Source: Tritrichomonas musculus (lineage: Eukaryota > Parabasalia > Tritrichomonadida > Tritrichomonadidae). Taken from it: a stretch of DNA of 64,000 nt. Positions 60,901-64,000 of this stretch are shown here, in pieces. Under the pieces are notes generated by a model. That model saw only the letters and a list, made by a program, of their open reading frames with translations, was not told the origin of the DNA and ran no database searches. Position numbers and translations under genes: made by a program. Every line of letters begins with the position of its first letter. The first letter of the stretch is position 1. The stretch lies in NCBI GenBank assembly GCA_039105265.1, contig JAPFFF010000001.1, positions 4,092,001 through 4,156,000 on the forward strand, read 5' to 3'.

Positions 60901-62968
60901 CAACAACAGCATCCTTGATGAAAGCAATAATCAAAACAGTAGTAGTGGTAGAAACCAAGCGCAAAATGAGAATGAAAATAGAAAAGAAGATGAAAACAAT
61001 AAAAATGAAAATAATAAAAATGAAAATAATAATAAAAACGAAGAAAATAACAGCAGTTTTAATGAAGACAATAATAAAGCTTCTGAAAAAGTTAAAAATG
61101 ATGATATTAATAAAAGTGATTTGAGTGAAGGTAAAGAAAATAATTCTCATAATAATGATTCTAAACAAGAACATAATATACCTTTGTCAAATAAGAGGTT
61201 CAATAACTCAAGTAGACTTGATTCGTCTGAGATTGAAATAAGCGACATGGAATGGGTTGAGGAAGAAGAAGAAAAGGCAGATAATTATGCTGAATCAGGA
61301 GTCTTCATGGACAAGAATTTATATGGAAGTACCAAATCTGATATTACTGATGATCTGTTTATTGATGTTCATGCACCTCTAATTTTATCAGCTAAGGCTA
61401 ATAAAACAAATAGAAATAAGACATACATGCTAAGTGATCCTAGCCAAAAGAAGAAAACACCAAAACCCCTAAATCCGCAAAAGAGAATCATTATACCAAA
61501 GGCTGATAATGATTCAGCATTAACAATAGGCTATGATGAGAAACATCCCTATAGGCCAAGCTCGAGCATGAATAATGATACTAATTCAAAAGGGAGGAAA
61601 CGACCGTTTACTTCCTCTGTTAATCCTCCAAATTATGCCAGTATAATCAGCAAGCAACAGCAACCTAATCTTTCCGTCTCGGCTACGAGAATGAACACTC
61701 CTGAGGTTGGAAGAGTTAATACAACAAGAACTCTTAACAGTAGTAATTCTAATAGTAAAGGATCAAGTGTTAGGCTTCCTCCAAAGATTCCTTCTTTACA
61801 ACGCCCAACAACAACTGCAGCTATTCAAAGAGGAGATGGTGAAGATGAGACATTTGATACTTTGAGAATTACTAATATTCAATTCGCTCAAGAAAGTAAT
61901 GGTAAAGATGTTTCTCGATCGCCTCCTATCGTTGACATATCGTCAAAGACAACGATAGATGGTCCACTTGTTACTTTTTCAAAAAATGTCAGAACAACAA
62001 AATCAACTGAAAATGACGAGGTGAAGTTCCTTATTGGTCGGTTACGTGAAAAACTGAAAAAGCTGACAAAGTCAAATGAGAAAAAAGATGAGATTATTTC
62101 AGATTTAAACAAAAAACTTTCAGACTTGTCAATTGCATTGAGTCGTGCAAAGATTGATATTATTAGAGAGAAAGATAACGAAACTAGAGCTAGAATCAGA
62201 TTCGAAAATGTAAATCAAAGATTAGCTGCTGCAATGAATGAACTTGTCACCCGTCAAGATGAAAATTCCGCTTTACGTCGTCAATTGATTCATCTCAATA
62301 ATGCGGCTCTGCCAGCAATGCCTCTTCTAAGAAGAATGCAAAAAGCTAAAGATGAGCAAGAAAGAATCAATTTGCAACAAAAGAGGGCAAGGTCGCTCAT
62401 AGAAGAAAAGACCAAAATAATAGGTAATGCGGCAGATGATTCAATGAAAAGCCATCTCAAGACTATGATCAAGAATTCACAAGATTCGCTTCTAAGAATG
62501 GAAGCAAGAAGAAGATACTGGCAAGAAGTTGAAAAGAAGCAAATTGTTGGTGCATTAGGTGCCCTTTCACTCTTATCTCAGGATGTTCCAGATCTACAAC
62601 AGCTATGTCTTCCTTACACGTCAATTTTCAGATCAATGAAAACTGATAGAGGTAGAAATCAGCAAAATAGCTTTGAGCCCCAAATCGATGAAAATTCTTC
62701 GCTTAATTGCGATATTGAAATTGTTTCATTAGAAAAGAAAGATTCAAATGAAAGCAAAAATAAGAAGTCTGAATTATCTGATTTAAATCAAAAGATTGAT
62801 AATGATGACGAAAATGAGAAGAATGAAGAAGAAGAAGAAGATAATCAAGAAGAAGTTGTATATAATCCATTGAGCCAAGATATGATTAATAGCATTATGC
62901 GATCATTGTCTGATTCAGATATCTTAGCAAGTAATAGCGGCGATGATGACGATGATGATTCAAGTTAG
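54971..62968 (+). CDS. Giant coiled-coil protein with Asn-rich tract, 2665 residues
   Basis: One uninterrupted 8-kb frame starting MSKLDGARPS. Near residues 38-57, LPNGWFYNETKQEEFWQDL loosely resembles a WW domain with two Trp, which is weak. Residues about 215-640 and 1690-1930 are long coiled coils (ETRINKLNTSHEFE; EIRTIKKKLKKSNRDLEKAK). Residues 1017-1256 are an Asn/Ser-rich low-complexity tract (NSNNSNVNNSTANVSNSNTN), and 1970-2070 are Asn/Glu/Lys-rich. A third coiled coil spans about 2345-2440, and the end is acidic (SNSGDDDDDDSS). Composition fits a structural protein of the cytoskeleton, centrosome or flagellar base; parabasalids have such fibres (costa, pelta, axostyle). No enzyme domain is seen. 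A TTTTTCAAACAAAG motif lies 55 bp upstream. It is head-to-tail opposed to the TMEM138-like gene. Confidence 0.85.
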   Translation: MSKLDGARPSSNIASRAGLARYRQLQEQTTGIEQSKQTGLPNGWFYNETKQEEFWQDLEGTNKNLQSDDSGAKEQEQNFNDITTCANRVQSLLSEFDALDQDTLMELMQIIDQDNNLGDIDQISFITDAKNNVLINIDELKEFAENQSALMNTIKIWLTNAQHSINIETNDPATQEELPNIDSVYGDLAEILQSYTEKSEKVAFLHNDVNEFWSKQTAQLKKIIYARDEEIRKLQATLQAALAAKQRKNGKKNKQSPDAENLDQLQTIEKQLRQIEEQKTQIEKLKNQLQTLEREKIIAQMGEQPNGDPNAFNGISQALHQKNLELESKNSVLNRQMEDLLNEINKMRSNLTNEKEKNSLLSRQMLEKDQKMGEMDILIQKYLNQLSLEKDKPVIIQQEDENMVSKEELYVIEMKYKEKIQEIKAGHDQELLEQAEMLEKKFQRERQLLLESIQSPDDKSALKSLIDEYDAKFENQKAEYNKMIENVKNNWASKVALLTRQYETRINKLNTSHEFEIINAQNSVKYETKKVELEVTEKFNKDLLKMATEKTKKINSMQDDIDKKSDTILSLQQQLILLKQKLSKYESDDQPIIQEKNEDQDQKKEGENKSQDNDEVIRYAERFNNLKATLDEQHLWDLSMQKNFYDTEIIKSLDQKQKEIRNLLIDFESSIVDKEDETNNNEKEGEHKPISVEAAIEKVVSVLSSLNEQYESIKETNDSNIENEETLPLVEARKRTTQLTERIIILTNQMNAMRDEANSASTIPRLEELIQRLQDKIKFLESLQNEDQKKLSKRYDEMESKYLRELQFKDDLIKEMQNSIFGKKNLTKSEPENFYISLGESPNELTSCEYDYEEDLLSERRLSAHSQQAPQTKLPTQHAPAKNDNPVIQKPVVSRPLKTKSNPKNQIKQFRLKQQKHNLYDIETQISLDTPIVEAALKSILDHLTYNKCDSFTISHGIIDFKDSKSIPLRTVQLPKNSTFKSTAFKNKLYFSSVFAFHRDDNFVSFPIISEPSIQVESDNDNNDQNSCITEVNVSDNNSINNTMSSTSSITPRLNSTSVTRNNNSNNSIINPNNKSNENSQNNINVSETTFNSNNAENIVNNNDSSITVPSNSTDNAINNNNTDSNNGNGADVNSNNSNVNNSTANVSNSNTNANNFNANANDGNSGVNNSNANANDKNNNNEDEDTYADVTFGSTNFGMPDNSVANNNNNGYVDNSNSANNNVNNSNNENDHNFIKIESINSDFTNDTISQNSSNNVSSRRIMKRSRYVLCSIVPVKPKPIVISADENQMKVINELQEKLKEMNNDSRKKFLNDIIVECSNRHISTITKLNKVVIELANIQQQVISQPTLFAIPDKPDPFAEYREHQANKIQQQMQMNASIQARMAEIQNRSRTPKIEQVSKNLSALELPNTLLTPNGSVISALNNSILSVMSSRSAVSKPEVKNVVKKREPIQFIPPPEEIIPDAKLLDDPFTEAIQVAIANMRYLAQLKDNENEILNTLRNDYTAYEAFLRASKLFNDNNASFINNLKDVKESLDKTIVSYDIFSKMQKGLLDLVRQSKKKAVYMAKLYNSLQKKVSEEKLSDQSKSLASIKVDDSPAFIFDKIGTVLDVVDKLEISMTAEESVNFSELKAKYEKMKPKDDSDLVIDKNEADHFLIKTQDFIEGLKKRQYSSSESSEVDKNQLLIEISQNEIRTIKKKLKKSNRDLEKAKRDLAYSEETINNYKDVINNLKDSLKNEKGDSEQTLLMYQAQIQNLRELLKSFDGYKGAAEKGDNSSSADETSSFEIISKIKKEVISMQTLLDTQTAELNDARSKIREMQITLNENEILINQLKHNLNESEMKVAEIDDKYRRQKDINIFKEADDIQKTKEKGNKEGIEKMQRKQLERAQADQEMLIKRIQELEKKFIKTKKELNKVTDENDELRMKFALKQYETMSSIVKLSVATQTIFRLVKKRTDSASSTPVKEKENEFNSNNNSILDESNNQNSSSGRNQAQNENENRKEDENNKNENNKNENNNKNEENNSSFNEDNNKASEKVKNDDINKSDLSEGKENNSHNNDSKQEHNIPLSNKRFNNSSRLDSSEIEISDMEWVEEEEEKADNYAESGVFMDKNLYGSTKSDITDDLFIDVHAPLILSAKANKTNRNKTYMLSDPSQKKKTPKPLNPQKRIIIPKADNDSALTIGYDEKHPYRPSSSMNNDTNSKGRKRPFTSSVNPPNYASIISKQQQPNLSVSATRMNTPEVGRVNTTRTLNSSNSNSKGSSVRLPPKIPSLQRPTTTAAIQRGDGEDETFDTLRITNIQFAQESNGKDVSRSPPIVDISSKTTIDGPLVTFSKNVRTTKSTENDEVKFLIGRLREKLKKLTKSNEKKDEIISDLNKKLSDLSIALSRAKIDIIREKDNETRARIRFENVNQRLAAAMNELVTRQDENSALRRQLIHLNNAALPAMPLLRRMQKAKDEQERINLQQKRARSLIEEKTKIIGNAADDSMKSHLKTMIKNSQDSLLRMEARRRYWQEVEKKQIVGALGALSLLSQDVPDLQQLCLPYTSIFRSMKTDRGRNQQNSFEPQIDENSSLNCDIEIVSLEKKDSNESKNKKSELSDLNQKIDNDDENEKNEEEEEDNQEEVVYNPLSQDMINSIMRSLSDSDILASNSGDDDDDDSS

Positions 62969-63480
62969 TATATTTGAATGATCATTTTATTGGAAAATTT
63001 TCACTATGTGTTTTTAATAATGTTTTATTTGTAAAAATTATTTGTATTTATGATATATATTATTATTATTATTAGAAAAGACAAAATTATAATGCTATGC
63101 ACATTTATTATAATAATTGTATTTTTTCTTCTTATTCATCATCGTTATGATCAAAAATACTGATTAATATAATTTATAAAATGAGTATAAAATGAGTTTA
63201 ATTCTTAATATTGAATCGGAAAAAAAAAAAAAAATATTTTGGTTCATATAAAAAATTTATAATTATATATTAAATAAAGTAACACCGCTAATGATAGAGA
63301 AATAATAACCTTAGGTAATCACTAAAATAAATAGTGATTAAAAATTATTGTACACAAAAAATCTATGATTATAAAGTAGTAACATGATATATTGCTACTT
63401 TGTGATGCATCATCCTACTGTTCAAATAGAATGAAATTGTCATTTTTAAAACCTTATTTAAAAAACATTATTTCCAATTA
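62969..63480. other. Convergent intergenic region
   Basis: AT-rich spacer between the 3' ends of the coiled-coil and TMEM138-like genes. It contains short TTATTA repeats and an A run but no supported gene. Confidence 0.5.
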
Positions 63481-63939
63481 TTATAAAAACAGTGCTGAAT
63501 TGGAAAGTAACTTCAATGTATAAAACATTGAAAACGCATAATGAACAATAGAAACCAATCTCTGAAGAGACCAAAATGTCATTACTAATCCGTTATTCCA
63601 AAGGCTATATATATCATTATCTCTTGACATATATATAAGCTGTATGATAATATTGAGTAAAAAGAAAAGCAGGTATGCACATCCTGTTATAAATAAAGGC
63701 CAAAATCTTTTGAGCGCTGAAGAATATCCGCCATAACGAACTTCATTCATCAGATTCATTAAGAAAAACCAAGAGAAAAACTGAAGTAATATTGTAACTA
63801 TTTGAAGCATCCATAAGATAATACTTAAGAAACTCGAAGATGTAACATATGGTGTGTATATAGTGTTAACTCCAAAATCAAGTAAGCATGTAAACATAAC
63901 AGCCAAAGATGCATATTTTACAATAGTAAAATCTCTCAT
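63481..63939 (-). CDS. TMEM138-like four-helix membrane protein
   Basis: A 152-residue protein with four hydrophobic helices, about residues 7-25, 37-62, 82-104 and 118-142. The last part, LWNNGLVMTFWSLQRLVSIV followed by a Tyr and T-LKL, fits the TMEM138 end (IWTDGLQMLFVFQRL...). The family length is about 160. TMEM138 acts at the ciliary transition zone with TMEM231 and related proteins, so a flagellar-base role is plausible in a flagellate. The match is by pattern only, and other small four-helix families are possible. The ATG reads MRDFTIVKY; TTCAGTATACC lies 5 bp upstream as a possible initiator. Confidence 0.6.
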   Translation of the reverse strand: MRDFTIVKYASLAVMFTCLLDFGVNTIYTPYVTSSSFLSIILWMLQIVTILLQFFSWFFLMNLMNEVRYGGYSSALKRFWPLFITGCAYLLFFLLNIIIQLIYMSRDNDIYSLWNNGLVMTFWSLQRLVSIVHYAFSMFYTLKLLSNSALFL

Positions 63940-64000
63940 TGGTATACTGAATTAATAAACGTTCATCAAAAGAAAATTGAAATAAATAAAATCTATTTTT

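Overview
The window looks like nuclear DNA of a parabasalid protist, most likely Tritrichomonas or a close relative. The evidence is very AT-rich DNA, long uninterrupted ORFs with no visible introns, TCAAA-type initiator motifs a few bases before start codons, a casein-kinase-1 gene, an Asn-rich giant coiled-coil gene, a Polinton (Maverick), and MULE, Tc1 and hAT DNA transposons. The organism call is inference from these traits, not from a marker gene.

Region by region. 0.5-1.65 kb: a serpin with an inhibitory-type reactive loop. 1.65-6.5 kb: gene-free AT-rich DNA with an old direct duplication, a TA-flanked MITE and a GC-rich CACGGG island. About 6.55-24.5 kb: a decayed Polinton. It keeps open integrase and packaging-ATPase genes, an HNH endonuclease gene and many small unknown genes. 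Its capsid-like and fibre-like genes are broken, and only a fragment of protein-primed DNA polymerase B remains. 25.4-38.6 kb: a compact host block with U2AF35, a three-repeat surface glycoprotein, an RRM/SR-like protein, a membrane glycosyltransferase-like protein, a Sec10-like exocyst subunit, a CK1-type kinase and eIF3j. 39.2-46.5 kb: a MULE transposon whose terminal inverted repeats continue into arrays of 15 and 17 copies of a 135-bp unit. 48.2-50.0 kb: a small helical protein and a reticulon/ARL6IP1-like ER protein. 50.1-54.8 kb: a pile-up of DNA transposons (MITE, 207-bp inverted repeat, small TIR element carrying an intact-looking Tc1, non-autonomous hAT with perfect 8-bp target duplication). 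55.0-63.9 kb: a 2665-residue coiled-coil protein and a TMEM138-like four-helix membrane protein.

The most unusual signals are structural and lie inside the Polinton. (1) At 21172-21448 five dyads repeat every 64-65 bp in a conserved scaffold; the stems differ in sequence from copy to copy while pairing is kept. (2) At least six sites in the Polinton hold two or three adjacent short hairpins, most with 3-nt loops, often GC-rich against AT-rich DNA, both between and inside genes. They resemble a small family of double-hairpin elements. (3) The MULE arms are ORF-like tandem arrays that share unit-specific variants at the same ordinal positions, which shows recent arm-to-arm copying.

Functionally the host genes cover splicing (U2AF35, RRM protein), translation initiation (eIF3j), secretion and membrane shaping (Sec10-like, reticulon-like, glycosyltransferase-like), the surface (serpin, repeat glycoprotein), signalling (CK1) and possibly flagellar structure (TMEM138-like, giant coiled coil). 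No operon-like coupling among host genes is visible. All assignments come from reading the sequence; no database search was run.
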